A stretch of DNA of 64,000 nucleotides from Cognatiluteimonas profundi (GCF_009792795.1 NZ_VKHQ01000002.1:202142-266141); one strand, 5' to 3'. Positions 28,725 to 38,443 are shown, numbered from the stretch's first letter. Notes: a model not told the origin generated them from the letters alone. Translations and numbers: made by a program.

Positions 28725-29111
28725 CTAGCCGGCGCTGCCCACAAGCACCACCATGCCGTCCCGCAGCGTGACCACCACGGCACTCAGGCGGTCGCCGCGG
28801 CATGGGCCGGCAACGCAGACACCCTGGTCCGTCTCGAAGCTGGCGCCGTGCACCGCGCAGACCAGCAACCCGTCCCTGCTCTTGAGGAATCGGCCAGGCG
28901 ACCAGTCGAGCCGGCGGCCGGCGTGCGGGCAGACGTTGTGCCAGGCGCGCACGCAGTCGCCACTGCGATGCAGGATCAAGGATGCAGTATCGCCGTCGAT
29001 CGTCGCCTGGGCTTCGGCGAAGCCGCCATCGTCGATGTCGGCGAGCGGCGCGAGCACCTGCACTGTGCCGGTGGTCTCGTCTTCGCCCGCGCCGTTTAAC
29101 GAAGTACTCAC
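28725..29111 (-). CDS. Rieske [2Fe-2S] domain protein
   Basis: A 128-aa single-domain Rieske protein. Cluster ligands are in CPHAGRRLDW (Cys and His) and CAVHGASFETDQGVCVAGPC (Cys and His). It resembles small soluble ferredoxin-type Rieske proteins that serve oxygenases. The GTG at 29111 was chosen because codons upstream of it lose the strong G/C bias at third positions; an ATG at 29162 would add 17 residues. No oxygenase or reductase partner is adjacent. It is convergent with the SLC13 gene. Confidence 0.85.
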   Translation of the reverse strand: MSTSLNGAGEDETTGTVQVLAPLADIDDGGFAEAQATIDGDTASLILHRSGDCVRAWHNVCPHAGRRLDWSPGRFLKSRDGLLVCAVHGASFETDQGVCVAGPCRGDRLSAVVVTLRDGMVVLVGSAG

Positions 29112-29181
29112 AACTGTATGGCGTCCAGGTCCGATACTGCCGGCACGGTCATCTGATCGCATTCTGTCACGACACCACGCA

Positions 29182-29478
29182 ATGTTCGCCCAAGTCTTCC
29201 GCTTCGATGCCAGCCGCTTGCATTCGGCATTCGCACCACGCAAACCACGCCACCCGCTTGCCCGCATCGCCGTCGGGTTGCTGGGTATCGGCGTGCTGGC
29301 GTTACTGGTGTTCTTCAGCCTGTTCGTCGGCATCGCCATGCTGGGAATCGGCCTGGGTTACCGGTTGCTGCGCGCGCGCAAGCCGTCGGCGCCCCGCCCT
29401 GTCGGCAGGACGTCCTCGGCGAACGTGGTCGACGGCGAGTACCGCATCGTCGGAAAAACCATCCTGCCTTCCGCCTGA
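29182..29478 (+). CDS. Small membrane protein of unknown function
   Basis: A 98-aa protein with one or two membrane helices at about residues 30-58 (ARIAVGLLGIGVLALLVFF and a following glycine-rich helix), a basic N-terminal region and a hydrophilic C-terminus ending DGEYRIVGKTILPSA. It lies seven bases before the FAH hydrolase gene, so it is probably the first gene of that operon. I do not recognise the family. Confidence 0.72.
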   Translation: MFAQVFRFDASRLHSAFAPRKPRHPLARIAVGLLGIGVLALLVFFSLFVGIAMLGIGLGYRLLRARKPSAPRPVGRTSSANVVDGEYRIVGKTILPSA

Positions 29479-29485
29479 GCCGGAC

Positions 29486-30190
29486 ATGCCGTCCGTCACC
29501 GCACCCGCAACTCCCACGGTTCCGGTACGCGGGGGCGGCAGCTTCCAGGTGCACCGGATCTATTGCGTCGGTCGCAACTTCGCCGACCACGCGCGCGAAA
29601 TGGGCGCAAGCGCTCCGGCATCGCCAGCCGAACGCGGGCGGCCCGTGTTCTTCCTCAAGCCTGCCGATGCCATCGTCATCGATGGCGTGGTGCCCTATCC
29701 GCCGGCGACCGCCGACCTGCACCACGAAGTCGAACTGGTGGTCGCGCTTGGCCGCGACGCGCCGCCCGGTGAGTTGCGGCACGACCAGGCAGGTGCGCTC
29801 ATCTTCGGTTACGCCATCGGCCTGGACCTGACACGCCGTGACCTGCAGGCCGAGGCGAAATCGCGCGGCCTGCCCTGGGACATCGCCAAGGCCTTCGATC
29901 ATTCGGCGCCGGTCAGCGACATCATCCCCGGCGACAGCGACATCGCCTCACGCTCGATCACGCTCATGGTCGATGGCGGGCGCCGCCAGCACGCCGCGCT
30001 GTCCGACATGATCTGGTCGATTGCCGATGTGCTCGTCGAACTGTCGCGCTTGTACATCCTGCGTGCCGGCGACCTGGTCTTCATGGGCACGCCGGCTGGC
30101 GTTGGCCCATTGCAGGCAGGCGACACGTTCACCGCCAGCATCGACGGCATGGTCGAGCTGCACGGCCGGATCACGCCCCCACTCGCGTGA
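29486..30190 (+). CDS. Fumarylacetoacetate hydrolase (FAH) family protein
   Basis: A 234-aa metal-dependent enzyme of the FAH superfamily, which splits C-C bonds in oxo acids or decarboxylates oxaloacetate. [16 protein letters not shown] is the N-terminal signature. [12 protein letters not shown] and [15 protein letters not shown] supply the metal-binding glutamates, and [14 protein letters not shown] the Asp. [12 protein letters not shown] and [15 protein letters not shown] complete the active site. Family proteins of this size are YcgM/FAHD1-like acylpyruvases. The precise substrate is uncertain. It sits between a small membrane protein and mscL. Confidence 0.9.
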   Translation: MPSVTAPATPTVPVRGGGSFQVHRIYCVGRNFADHAREMGASAPASPAERGRPVFFLKPADAIVIDGVVPYPPATADLHHEVELVVALGRDAPPGELRHDQAGALIFGYAIGLDLTRRDLQAEAKSRGLPWDIAKAFDHSAPVSDIIPGDSDIASRSITLMVDGGRRQHAALSDMIWSIADVLVELSRLYILRAGDLVFMGTPAGVGPLQAGDTFTASIDGMVELHGRITPPLA

Positions 30191-30230
30191 CAGGCAACAG
30201 GAACCACGGATTTCCGCAAAGGAGACGGCA

Positions 30231-30635
30231 ATGGGCATGGTGAGCGAATTCAGGACTTTCATCGCCAAGGGCAATGTCGTCGACCTCGCGGTCGGCGTGG
30301 TCATCGGTGCGGCCTTCGGCAAGATCGTGACCGCGCTGGTCGACGGCGTCGTCATGCCCATTGTCGGCGTGGCGCTGGGCGGCGTCAGCGTGTCGGACTG
30401 GAAGGTCGTGTTGCGGCCGGCAGCACTGGATGCGGCGGGCAAGCAGGTCGCCGAGGTTGCCGTGCGCTACGGCATGCTGATCCAGACGCTGATCGACTTC
30501 GTGATCATCGCCTTCGTGATCTTCCTGATGCTCAAGGCCTACAACCGCCTGCACAAGCCATCCGACGCCGCGCCGGCGGAGGACGTGCTGCTGCTGCGCG
30601 AGATCCGCGATTCCCTGCGACGCCCAGGACCGTAG
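30231..30635 (+). CDS. mscL: Large-conductance mechanosensitive channel
   Basis: A 134-aa inner-membrane channel that opens under osmotic downshock. The N-terminal amphipathic helix and TM1 read [29 protein letters not shown], with the pore glycines. TM2 is [23 protein letters not shown]. The C-terminal helix with [11 protein letters not shown] forms the cytoplasmic bundle. AAAGGAG seven bases before ATG 30231 is a strong ribosome site. The length equals E. coli MscL (136). Confidence 0.97.
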   Translation: MGMVSEFRTFIAKGNVVDLAVGVVIGAAFGKIVTALVDGVVMPIVGVALGGVSVSDWKVVLRPAALDAAGKQVAEVAVRYGMLIQTLIDFVIIAFVIFLMLKAYNRLHKPSDAAPAEDVLLLREIRDSLRRPGP

Positions 30636-30665
30636 TCGCGCAGTCGCTGCGGGAAGCGCGCCGGG

Positions 30666-31523
30666 TCAGCGCGTGGCGCGCAGGATCCAGTTCGCTTCCG
30701 GAAGGCCGCTCGCGGGATCACGCACGCGCACGGCGACCGCATCGGCGAATCCGGCGTCACGCAACCGCTCGAGCAGGTCCCATCCGAAGTGGTGGAAACA
30801 CAGCACGCCGCCGCCGAGTGGATCGCCGTGGAATTCCGGTGGCTGCAGGTATTCGATCACCCCGCCTGCATCGACCCGCGCGATCTCTTCGCTGGCATGC
30901 TGGCCGCAGTAGAAAGGCACCGTCAGCACGAGGTGTCCACCCGGGCGCAACACGCGGGCGAATTCGGCCAGGGCGCGCTTCACGTCGGGCACGTGCTCGA
31001 GCACATCGAGCGTTGCCACCGCATCCAGCGACCGGTCGGCGAAGGACAGTCGCGTGACATTCTCGCGGCGCAGCCAGCCCTTGTGGCCATGGCGCGCCAG
31101 CCACAGCCACAGCCAGAAGCGCTGGCCCCAGGTGGAGGTGAACTCGCTGCCACGCACCGACCGACAGCGCGCCTTCAGCTGCAGGTAGAAATGACTGGCT
31201 TGCTCGGTGACGTAGATGGCGTCGCTGCGCGGATCGATGCAGTCGAACAACACCTGCGCCAGCGCGCGCTGGCGCGCATTGTTGTGGCAGGCCTCGCACA
31301 ACAGCGATTCGCGCAGGCTGATGGTTTCCGGGTCGGCACCGTCGATGCAGGCAAACTGTCGCCGTGCATTGCACAGCGCGCAGAACCCCTCGATCGGCTG
31401 CGTCGGCAGCGCCGCCAGCAACGCGCGATTCTCCAGGTGCTGCGACGCCAATGCCTGGCGATGCTGCGACTGCCATTCGAGCCACTCCGCCTGCGAGGCG
31501 AAGGCCAGGGCTTCAGCTGCCAC
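30666..31523 (-). CDS. SAM-dependent methyltransferase with N-terminal zinc-binding cysteines
   Basis: A 285-aa protein. Cys pairs in FCALCNA and LLCEACHNN (about residues 47-85) make a zinc site, as in methyltransferases linked to polysaccharide or sugar modification. The class I fold is degenerate in motif I, but the downstream motifs LDAVATLDVLEHVPD, FARVLRPGGHLVLTVPF and FHHFGWDLLERL are typical of methyltransf_11 proteins. The GTG start at 31523 has GGAGG six bases upstream and overlaps the RlmB-like gene by 11 bases, so they are coupled. The substrate is unknown; the coupling is surprising for a sugar methyltransferase. Confidence 0.83.
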   Translation of the reverse strand: MAAEALAFASQAEWLEWQSQHRQALASQHLENRALLAALPTQPIEGFCALCNARRQFACIDGADPETISLRESLLCEACHNNARQRALAQVLFDCIDPRSDAIYVTEQASHFYLQLKARCRSVRGSEFTSTWGQRFWLWLWLARHGHKGWLRRENVTRLSFADRSLDAVATLDVLEHVPDVKRALAEFARVLRPGGHLVLTVPFYCGQHASEEIARVDAGGVIEYLQPPEFHGDPLGGGVLCFHHFGWDLLERLRDAGFADAVAVRVRDPASGLPEANWILRATR

Positions 31524-32367
31524 GCGGCCTCCGCCACTCCGCCAGCAGGACAGCCGTGGCGGCCGCGACGTTGAGGCTTTCCACCGCGCCGCTGCCGGGT
31601 ATGGACAGGCGCAGGTCGCAGATCGCCGCCACGTTGGGCGAGACGCCCGCGCCCTCGGCGCCGATGACGAATACCAATCGCTGCGACAGCGACGTCGCGA
31701 ACAGGTCGCCGCCACCACGCACCACGGTGGCCGCCAACTGGAAGCCGGCGCCATGCAATTGCGCGATCGCATTGTCCTCGCGCCCCAGGCGCACGAAGGG
31801 CACCTGCTCGGCGCCGCCTTCGGCCACGCGGGCGGCGGCACCGGACAGTGCAAGCGTTGAGTGCTTGGGCAGCAAGGCCGCGCCGACGCCGAAATGCGCC
31901 GCGGAACGCAGGATCGCGCCGAGGTTGTGCGGGTTGCCGACACCGTCCAGCCACAGCGCGCACTGCGGGCCCGGTGGAAGGTCGCGCAGCCATGCCGTCA
32001 GCGATTGCGGCTCCTCGCGGAGCACATCGGCCACGATGCCTTCGTGGTGCGTGCTGGCCGCAAGCTTCTGCAGGTCGGCTTCCTCGACGACGCGATAGCC
32101 GATGCGGTTGGCCACGCACCACTTCAGCAGCGGCTGTACCTGCGGGATGCGCGCCTCCAGCAGCCAGACCTTGCGGATGGCCTCGGGCCGGCGTGCCAGC
32201 ACCGCGCGGATGGCGTTCAGTCCATACAGGCGCAGTTCGAGGTCACGCTGCTCATGCGCGGGTGCCGGCAGCGGCGCCGTCGCGGGTGCAGGCGCACGGG
32301 CCGGCGCATGCGTCCGCGTGGCAGGCGTGCGCCATGGGCTGGCGGGCTTGTCGTCGTTGCGTGGCAT
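31513..32367 (-). CDS. TrmH/SpoU-family rRNA methyltransferase (RlmB-like)
   Basis: A 284-aa SPOUT methyltransferase that 2'-O-methylates RNA ribose. An Ala/Pro-rich leader (1-38) precedes a substrate-binding domain (RLYGLNAIRAVLARRPEAIRKVWL) and the trefoil-knot catalytic domain. The latter has LDGVGNPHNLGAILRSAAHFG (motif 1), FVIGAEGAGVS (motif 2) and IPGSGAVESLNVAAATAVLL (motif 3). The closest recognised member is RlmB (23S G2251), but the extended N-terminus and absence of rnr alongside leave room for another target. The downstream methyltransferase overlaps its end. Confidence 0.88.
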   Translation of the reverse strand: MPRNDDKPASPWRTPATRTHAPARAPAPATAPLPAPAHEQRDLELRLYGLNAIRAVLARRPEAIRKVWLLEARIPQVQPLLKWCVANRIGYRVVEEADLQKLAASTHHEGIVADVLREEPQSLTAWLRDLPPGPQCALWLDGVGNPHNLGAILRSAAHFGVGAALLPKHSTLALSGAAARVAEGGAEQVPFVRLGREDNAIAQLHGAGFQLAATVVRGGGDLFATSLSQRLVFVIGAEGAGVSPNVAAICDLRLSIPGSGAVESLNVAAATAVLLAEWRRPRGS

Positions 32368-32395
32368 GGCCGGATACCGCAGGTGGGGCCGCAGT

Positions 32396-35300
32396 CTACT
32401 CCGCTCGGGATTCGGCCTGGATATCGACCGATGGCGTCTCCCGATCCATCTGGTCCAGCCGATGCGTGCGCGCGTCGGGCGGTCGCGTGTGCGGGGCCAG
32501 CAGCAGGTAGAACGCGGGCACCACGAACAGCGACAGCAAGGTCGACACCGCCACCCCGAACACCACCACCACGCCAATCGTGGTGCGGCTGCCGGCGCCA
32601 GCGCCGGTGGCCAGCATCAGCGGCATCGCGCCGGCGATCGTCGCCACCGACGTCATCAGGATCGGCCGCATCCGCGTCGCCGCGGAATCGAGGATTGCCT
32701 GCACCACCGTCAGGCCGGCATCCCGGCGCTGGTTGGCGAATTCGACGATCAGGATGCCGTTCTTCGCCGCCAGACCGACCAGCATGACGATGCCGATCTG
32801 GCTGAAGAGGTTCAGCGATTTCCCGAACAGGTACAGGCCCAGCAATGCGCCCAGCACGGCCAATGGCACCGTCAGCATGATCACCAGCGGATGCAGGAAG
32901 CTCTCGAACTGCGCCGACAACACCAGGAACACGATCAGCAAGGCCATGGCGAAGGTGAACAGCACCGCGCTGCCCGATTGCAGGTACTCGCGCGACTGCC
33001 CGCTGAAATCCAGCTGCGCGGTCGCGGGCAATTCGGTGCGTCCGGTCGCGCGCACCCAGTCGATGGCTTCGCCGAGGGTGTAGCCGGGCGACAGTCCCGC
33101 CGACAGCGTGATCGCACGCAGGCGGTTGAAACGGCCGAGGCTGCCGGCCTCGGCGCGTTCGTCCAGGTGGACCACGCTCGCCAGTGGAACCAGTGCGCCG
33201 CTGCGGCTGCGCACGTACAGGTTGCGCAGGTCGGTCGGCGTGGAGCGCTCACCGGCCTCGCCCTGCAGCACGACGTCGTATTCCTGCCCTTGGCGCACGA
33301 ACGTCGTCACCCGGCTCGAACCCAGCATCGCCTGCAGCGTGTCGCCGATCGCCTGCTCGGTGACGCCGAGGTCGGCGGCCTTGGCCTGGTCGACGACCAC
33401 ATGCAACTGCGGGCGCGTTTCCTTGTAATCGGCATCGGCGCCGTACAGCCCGGGATTCTGCTGCATGCGCGCCAGCATGCGGTCGCGCCATTGCACCAGT
33501 TGCCGGTAATCCGGACCTTGCAGCACGACCTGCAGCGGCTGTCCGCCACTGCGCACCAGTCCCTGGCGTGTCTGCGGGATCGCGCGGACGCCGGGAATCG
33601 CGCCGAGATCGCGACGGATCTTCTCGACGACCTGGTCGGTGCTGGCGTCGCGCTGGTTCCACGGCTTGAGGATGACGATCGCGCGACCGTTGTTCATGTT
33701 TTCCGACGGGCCGTAACCGCCGGGCACGCGACTGAGGATGCGATCGGCTGGCTTGCCTGCGCCGACGTAGCCCATCAGGATCTGTTCGACCTTGGTCATC
33801 TGCGCGACGGTGTAGTCGAAGCCCGCACCTTCCGGCCCGGTCACGGACACGCTGAAGGCGCCGCGATCCTCGCTTGGCGCGAGCTCACGCGGCACCAGCT
33901 TGAACAGACCCAGCGTGAGCAGCAGCGCCACCACCATCGCCACGCCAAACCACACCGGATAGGCGATGAAACGCGCAAGCAGCCGCTTGTAGCCGTCCGC
34001 CAGCGCGCGCAGGCGCTGCTCCGTCCATGCGTTGAAACCGCGCGGATTGGTATGCGGGCGCACCAGCAGCGAGCACATCATCGGGGTCAGGCTCAGCGCG
34101 ACGAAGGCCGAGATCGCCACCGCGCCGGCCAACGCCACCGCAAGCTCGCGGAACAAGCGCCCGTTGTTGCCCTCGAGGAATGCGATCGGCAGGAACACCG
34201 CCACCAGCACTGCGGTCGTCGTCAGCACCGCGAAGCCGACCTGTCGCGTGCCGCGCAATGCCGCCAGCGGCACCGGCTCGCCCAGATCGGCGCGACGCTG
34301 GATGTTCTCGAGCACCACGATGGCGTCGTCGACCACCAGCCCGATGCTCAGCACCAATGCAAGCAATGTCAGCAGGTTGATCGAGAAGCCGAAGACCAGC
34401 AGCGGCACGAAGGCCGCCATCACGCACACCGGCACCGTCACCGCGGGCACCAGCGCCGAACGCATGCTGCCCAGGAACAGCCAGATCACCAGCAGCACCA
34501 TCGCGATGGCTTCGGCCAGCGTCTTGTAGACCTCGTGCACGGCCACGTCGATGAAGACCGTCGCGTCGTAGGTGACGTCGATATGCAGCCCGGCCGGCAG
34601 CGTGCGGTTGATCTCGGCGACTTCCTTCTTCACCGCCTCGGCGACGGCCAGGTCGTTGGCCGTCGAGGTCTTGACGATGCCCAGGCCCACCTGCGACTTG
34701 CCGTTGGTGCGGTAATAGGCACGGCGCTCGCGCGAGCCGAGTTCGACACGGGCGACCTCGGACAGCCGGATGACATGGCCATCGCTGCCGTGCCCGATGG
34801 GAAGCTGGGCGAAGTCCGCCTGGTCGCCGAAGCTGCGGTCCAGCTGCAGGGTGAAGTCGCGCGTCGTCGATTCGAGCCGCCCGGCCGGGATGTCGACATT
34901 GCGGGCCCGCAAGGCGCTGGTGATGTCGTCGATGGTCAATCCGCGCGCGGCCAGCGCATCGCGATCGATCCAGATGCGCATCGCGTAGTCCTGCGCACCG
35001 CCAAGCTGCACCTGCGCGACGCCGTCGACGGTGGACAGGCGGTCGACGAGGTAACGCTCCGCGTAATCCGTCAGCGCCAGCGTGTCCATGCCGCGGCCGC
35101 TGAGGTTGAACCACACGATCACGTCCGAGTCGCTGGACACCTTGCGGATCTGCGGCGCGTCGGCGTCGTCGGGCAGCTTGTCGAGGTTGCGGCTGACGGC
35201 ATCGCGCACGTCGTTGGCGGCGCTTTCGATATCGCGCTTGAGCGTGAACTCGATGTTGATGTTGGAGGTGCCGTTCTGGCTGTTCGACTGGATCGTGTCG

Positions 35301-35530
35301 ACGCCCTCGATGCCGGAGACCGCGTCTTCCAGCACCTTGGTGACGCGCGTTTCCATCACGGCGGCCGAAGCGCCGGTATAGGTGGTGCTGATCGACACGA
35401 CCGGCGGATCGATGTCCGGCAGTTCGCGCAGCGGCAGCCGGGTGAATGCGATCACGCCCAGCACGATCAGCAACAGGCTGATCACCGTCGCCAGCACCGG
35501 GCGGTGGATCGAGATGTCGGACAGCTTCAT
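32396..35530 (-). CDS. RND multidrug efflux permease (HAE1 type)
   Basis: A 1044-aa inner-membrane pump with twelve helices and two large periplasmic loops. It begins MKLSDISIHRPVLATVISLLL. GLVVDDAIVVLENIQRR in TM4 holds the paired proton-relay aspartates. A second-half repeat has LVGLAAKNGILIVEFANQ and GAGAGSRTTIGVVVVFG. Size and motifs match MexF/AcrB-like drug exporters rather than metal pumps. Its start overlaps the adaptor stop by four bases. No outer-membrane channel or local regulator is present, so a TolC-like protein encoded elsewhere is needed. Confidence 0.94.
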   Translation of the reverse strand: MKLSDISIHRPVLATVISLLLIVLGVIAFTRLPLRELPDIDPPVVSISTTYTGASAAVMETRVTKVLEDAVSGIEGVDTIQSNSQNGTSNINIEFTLKRDIESAANDVRDAVSRNLDKLPDDADAPQIRKVSSDSDVIVWFNLSGRGMDTLALTDYAERYLVDRLSTVDGVAQVQLGGAQDYAMRIWIDRDALAARGLTIDDITSALRARNVDIPAGRLESTTRDFTLQLDRSFGDQADFAQLPIGHGSDGHVIRLSEVARVELGSRERRAYYRTNGKSQVGLGIVKTSTANDLAVAEAVKKEVAEINRTLPAGLHIDVTYDATVFIDVAVHEVYKTLAEAIAMVLLVIWLFLGSMRSALVPAVTVPVCVMAAFVPLLVFGFSINLLTLLALVLSIGLVVDDAIVVLENIQRRADLGEPVPLAALRGTRQVGFAVLTTTAVLVAVFLPIAFLEGNNGRLFRELAVALAGAVAISAFVALSLTPMMCSLLVRPHTNPRGFNAWTEQRLRALADGYKRLLARFIAYPVWFGVAMVVALLLTLGLFKLVPRELAPSEDRGAFSVSVTGPEGAGFDYTVAQMTKVEQILMGYVGAGKPADRILSRVPGGYGPSENMNNGRAIVILKPWNQRDASTDQVVEKIRRDLGAIPGVRAIPQTRQGLVRSGGQPLQVVLQGPDYRQLVQWRDRMLARMQQNPGLYGADADYKETRPQLHVVVDQAKAADLGVTEQAIGDTLQAMLGSSRVTTFVRQGQEYDVVLQGEAGERSTPTDLRNLYVRSRSGALVPLASVVHLDERAEAGSLGRFNRLRAITLSAGLSPGYTLGEAIDWVRATGRTELPATAQLDFSGQSREYLQSGSAVLFTFAMALLIVFLVLSAQFESFLHPLVIMLTVPLAVLGALLGLYLFGKSLNLFSQIGIVMLVGLAAKNGILIVEFANQRRDAGLTVVQAILDSAATRMRPILMTSVATIAGAMPLMLATGAGAGSRTTIGVVVVFGVAVSTLLSLFVVPAFYLLLAPHTRPPDARTHRLDQMDRETPSVDIQAESRAE

Positions 35531-36621
35531 CGCGTGGCGTTCGCCTTTCCGTCGCCATCGGCCGCGGCATCGCCGGCGATCGTCACGCGGCTGCCGTCAT
35601 GCAGCTTGACCGTGCCTTCGACGACGACGCGATCACCGGCCTTGAGCCCGGACACGACTTCGACACCACCCTGCTGGCGCGTGCCCAATGTCACCGGCAC
35701 CAGGTGCGCGGTGTCGCCGACGATGCGGAACACCGAGCTCTGCTCGGCTTCCTGCTGCACGGCCAGCTCCGGCAGCACCAGCGCATCGCGCGACGGCAGT
35801 TGCACCTGCACGCGCAGCAGCATGCCGGGGCGCAGCTTCCCGTCGGGATTGGGGAGTTCGGCGCGCACCCGGATGGCGCGCGTGTCCGGGTCGACGCGGC
35901 TGTCGATGTTGGCGATGCGGCCCTTGAAATCCACGCCAGGCCAGGCATCGCTGGCCGCATCGATGGACTGCCCCACCGCGACCGCCGACAGCGCGGCTTC
36001 GGGCAGGGTGAAATCCAGCTTGATGGTGCGGTCGTCGTCGAGCGTGGTGATCACGGTCCCGGGCGACACCAGCGCGCCCAGGCTCACCTGGCGCAATCCG
36101 AGGACGCCGGCGAATGGCGCGGTGATCGTGCGATCGGCCACCGATGCGCGCTTGGCCTGGACGGCGGCCGCAGCGGCATCGCGATTGGCGCGCAGCGTGT
36201 CGAGCTGGCCACGCGCGACAAGCTGCTGGTCGGCGAGTTCCTGGCCGCGGCGCAGTTGCTGCGCGGCATCGCGCAGCGCGGCTTCGGCCGCGGCGACATC
36301 GGCCTGCTGCGCGCGACTGTTCATGTCCGCGAGCAATTGGCCGGCGTGCACGCGCTGGCCGCTGTCGAACGCCAATCGGGTGACGACGTCGCTGACCTTG
36401 GCGGTGATGGTGACCGACTCCTCGGCTTGCGCGGTTCCCAGCGCCTGCACCGAGTCATGGATGGATTGGGGGCGCACCACCGTGGCGGTCACCGCGACCG
36501 GCCGGTCGCCCGCCTTGCCTTCGGGAGACGCGTGCTTGCCGCATGAGGCAAGCAGGCCGCAGGCCAGCATCGCCAGGGCCAGGCTCCGCGGCATTACGCG
36601 CCGCAACATCATGTTTGGCAA
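35527..36621 (-). CDS. RND periplasmic adaptor lipoprotein
   Basis: A 364-aa membrane-fusion protein with a lipobox LLASC (Cys27 by the longest start), so it is anchored to the inner membrane by lipid. VVRPQSIHDSVQALGTAQAEESVTITAKVSDVV opens the lipoyl/beta-barrel part. The helical hairpin spans about 105-150, and VTVTLGTRQQGGVEVVSGLKAGDRVV is near the end. Several Met codons (36621, 36612, 36609, 36594) could start it; all keep the signal sequence. It is four-base overlapped with the RND pump gene downstream. The divergent gene is cysteine synthase. Confidence 0.93.
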   Translation of the reverse strand: MPNMMLRRVMPRSLALAMLACGLLASCGKHASPEGKAGDRPVAVTATVVRPQSIHDSVQALGTAQAEESVTITAKVSDVVTRLAFDSGQRVHAGQLLADMNSRAQQADVAAAEAALRDAAQQLRRGQELADQQLVARGQLDTLRANRDAAAAAVQAKRASVADRTITAPFAGVLGLRQVSLGALVSPGTVITTLDDDRTIKLDFTLPEAALSAVAVGQSIDAASDAWPGVDFKGRIANIDSRVDPDTRAIRVRAELPNPDGKLRPGMLLRVQVQLPSRDALVLPELAVQQEAEQSSVFRIVGDTAHLVPVTLGTRQQGGVEVVSGLKAGDRVVVEGTVKLHDGSRVTIAGDAAADGDGKANATR

Positions 36622-36822
36622 AATCGTTCCAACCAGTAGGACAGCCGCACCATGTTACCGGTCGGGTCGTGGGCGGACCCGTGCCGTCAGGCCCATGCGC
36701 CCCCGGTCAACCGGGATCCCCGCCGGGCGTTTGCCCGCCGCTGCCGCCTTGACGGCCGCCGGTGCACACTTCGCGGGCCCCGCCCCGTGACGGGTTCTTC
36801 CCCTTCCACTCGAGCCGACGCC

Positions 36823-37779
36823 ATGACACTGCATGCCAGCATCCTCGACACCATCGGCAATACCCCCATCGTGCGCCTGCATCGCATCGCGCCCGCACAC
36901 GTGAACCTGTATGCCAAGGTCGAATCCTTCAACCCGGGCGGGTCGGTGAAGGATCGCCTGGCCATCGCCATCGTCCTGGACGCCGAGGCGAAAGGGCTGC
37001 TCAAGCCGGGCGACACCCTCATCGAGGCGACATCGGGAAACACCGGCGTTGCCCTGGCCATGGTCTGCGCCGCGCGCGGCTACAAGTTCGTCGCGGTGAT
37101 GTCCGATTCGTTCTCCATGGAGCGCCGCAAGCTCATGCGCGCCTATGGCGCCAAGGTCATCCTGACGCCCGCGGCCGAACGCGGAACGGGCATGGTCCGG
37201 CGTGCCGAGGAGCTCGCCGCGAAACATGGCTGGTTCCTCGCCCGCCAGTTCACCAACCCGGCGAACCCGGCCTACCACCGGCAGACGACCGCAGCGGAAA
37301 TCCTGCGGGATTTCGCCGGCCGCCGGCTGGATCATTTCGTCACCGGCTGGGGCACGGGCGGCACCCTGACCGGCGTCGGCGAAGTGCTGGCCGTCGCACG
37401 CCCCGACGTGAAGGTCACCACCTGCGAACCCGCCGGCGCGTCGCTGCTCGCCGGCAAGGACTGGGCGCCGCACAAGATCCAGGGCTGGACGCCGGACTTC
37501 GTGCCCGAGGTGCTCAACCGCAACGTCGCCAGCCAGATCCTGCCGGTCGATGACGTGGTCGCGCGCGACGTCGCGCGCCGGCTGGCGCAGGAGGAAGGCA
37601 TCTTCGTCGGCCTCTCGGCCGGTGCGACCGTCGCCGCCGCGCTGGACATCGCGAAGTCGGCCGCGGAAGGCAGCGTGATCCTGGCGATGCTGCCCGATAC
37701 CGGCGAGCGCTATCTGTCGACATTCCTGATGGAAGGCGTCAATGAAGGGTCCGACGACGAGTGGCTGGCGAGCCTGTGA
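36823..37779 (+). CDS. cysK: Cysteine synthase (O-acetylserine sulfhydrylase)
   Basis: A 318-aa PLP enzyme that makes cysteine from O-acetylserine and sulfide. The PLP lysine is in NPGGSVKDRLA, the substrate loop is EATSGNTGVALA, the phosphate cup is TGWGTGGTLTGVGE, and the C-terminal Ser/Gly motif is GIFVGLSAGATVAAAL. HKIQGWTPDFVPEVL matches CysK better than CysM. The ATG at 36823 follows a weak ribosome site. Together with the sulfide-detox locus 11 kb away it is a second local sink for sulfide, though no shared regulation is visible. Confidence 0.94.
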   Translation: MTLHASILDTIGNTPIVRLHRIAPAHVNLYAKVESFNPGGSVKDRLAIAIVLDAEAKGLLKPGDTLIEATSGNTGVALAMVCAARGYKFVAVMSDSFSMERRKLMRAYGAKVILTPAAERGTGMVRRAEELAAKHGWFLARQFTNPANPAYHRQTTAAEILRDFAGRRLDHFVTGWGTGGTLTGVGEVLAVARPDVKVTTCEPAGASLLAGKDWAPHKIQGWTPDFVPEVLNRNVASQILPVDDVVARDVARRLAQEEGIFVGLSAGATVAAALDIAKSAAEGSVILAMLPDTGERYLSTFLMEGVNEGSDDEWLASL

Positions 37780-37894
37780 TATGCCGCAAGCGCGTTGCAC
37801 GGCGCGCGGCGCGGCGGGTGCTGGCAGCAAGCCAGTGCAATCGCGGCGCGGCTGGCGAGCCTGATGCTGCAGAGGGCACACGCCTGAGCACGCG

Positions 37895-38413
37895 ATGCTG
37901 ATCGACGTCGTCGTCGCCGACATCACGACGTTGTCGGTCGACGCCATCGTCAATGCCGCCAACGAGCGGCTGCTCGGCGGAGGTGGCGTCGATGGCGCCA
38001 TCCATCGTGCAGCGGGGCCGGAACTGCTCGTCGAATGCCGGGCGCTGCCGCTGGTGCGGCCGGGGGTCCGCTGCCCGACCGGACAGGCGCGGCTCACCGG
38101 TGGCGCCCTTCTCCCGTCGAGGCACGTCATCCACACGGCTGGGCCGATCTGGCTTGGTGGCGACAACGACGAGGCGGAACTGCTCGCCGCCTGCTACGCC
38201 GCATGCCTGGCGATTGCCCACGCGCATGGCCTGCGGACGCTCGCCTTCCCGGCGATCAGCTGCGGCATTTACGGCTTTCCGCCGGAACAGGCGATCCCGA
38301 TCGCAGTGGAATCGATGCGATCGTGGGTCGACCCTTCGCCCGAACGCGTCCTGTTCTGCTGCCACGATGCGGCCATGGCGGCGCTGTATCGCGAGGTACT
38401 GGCCGGGCCGTGA
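37895..38413 (+). CDS. Macrodomain ADP-ribose / O-acetyl-ADP-ribose hydrolase
   Basis: A 172-aa single macrodomain. It starts MLIDVVVADITTLSVDAIVNAANERLLGGGGVDGAIHRAAG, with the catalytic Asn-Ala-Ala-Asn and glycine loop of YmdB/MacroD-type O-acetyl-ADP-ribose deacetylases. CGIYGFPPEQA binds the distal ribose and phosphates. It probably removes ADP-ribose adducts or hydrolyses O-acetyl-ADP-ribose. It is monocistronic, 115 bases after cysK, and is followed by a bidirectional terminator shared with fba. Confidence 0.93.
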   Translation: MLIDVVVADITTLSVDAIVNAANERLLGGGGVDGAIHRAAGPELLVECRALPLVRPGVRCPTGQARLTGGALLPSRHVIHTAGPIWLGGDNDEAELLAACYAACLAIAHAHGLRTLAFPAISCGIYGFPPEQAIPIAVESMRSWVDPSPERVLFCCHDAAMAALYREVLAGP

Positions 38414-38443
38414 AGCAGACGGGATCGCGGCGGTGGATCAGCC

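Noticed and set aside
32102..36790. A 1562-codon plus-strand open frame opposite the first RND operon
   Set aside because: It is antisense to two clearly conserved genes, is rich in His, Gln and Arg as expected for the reverse of GC-rich coding DNA, and has no recognisable domain.
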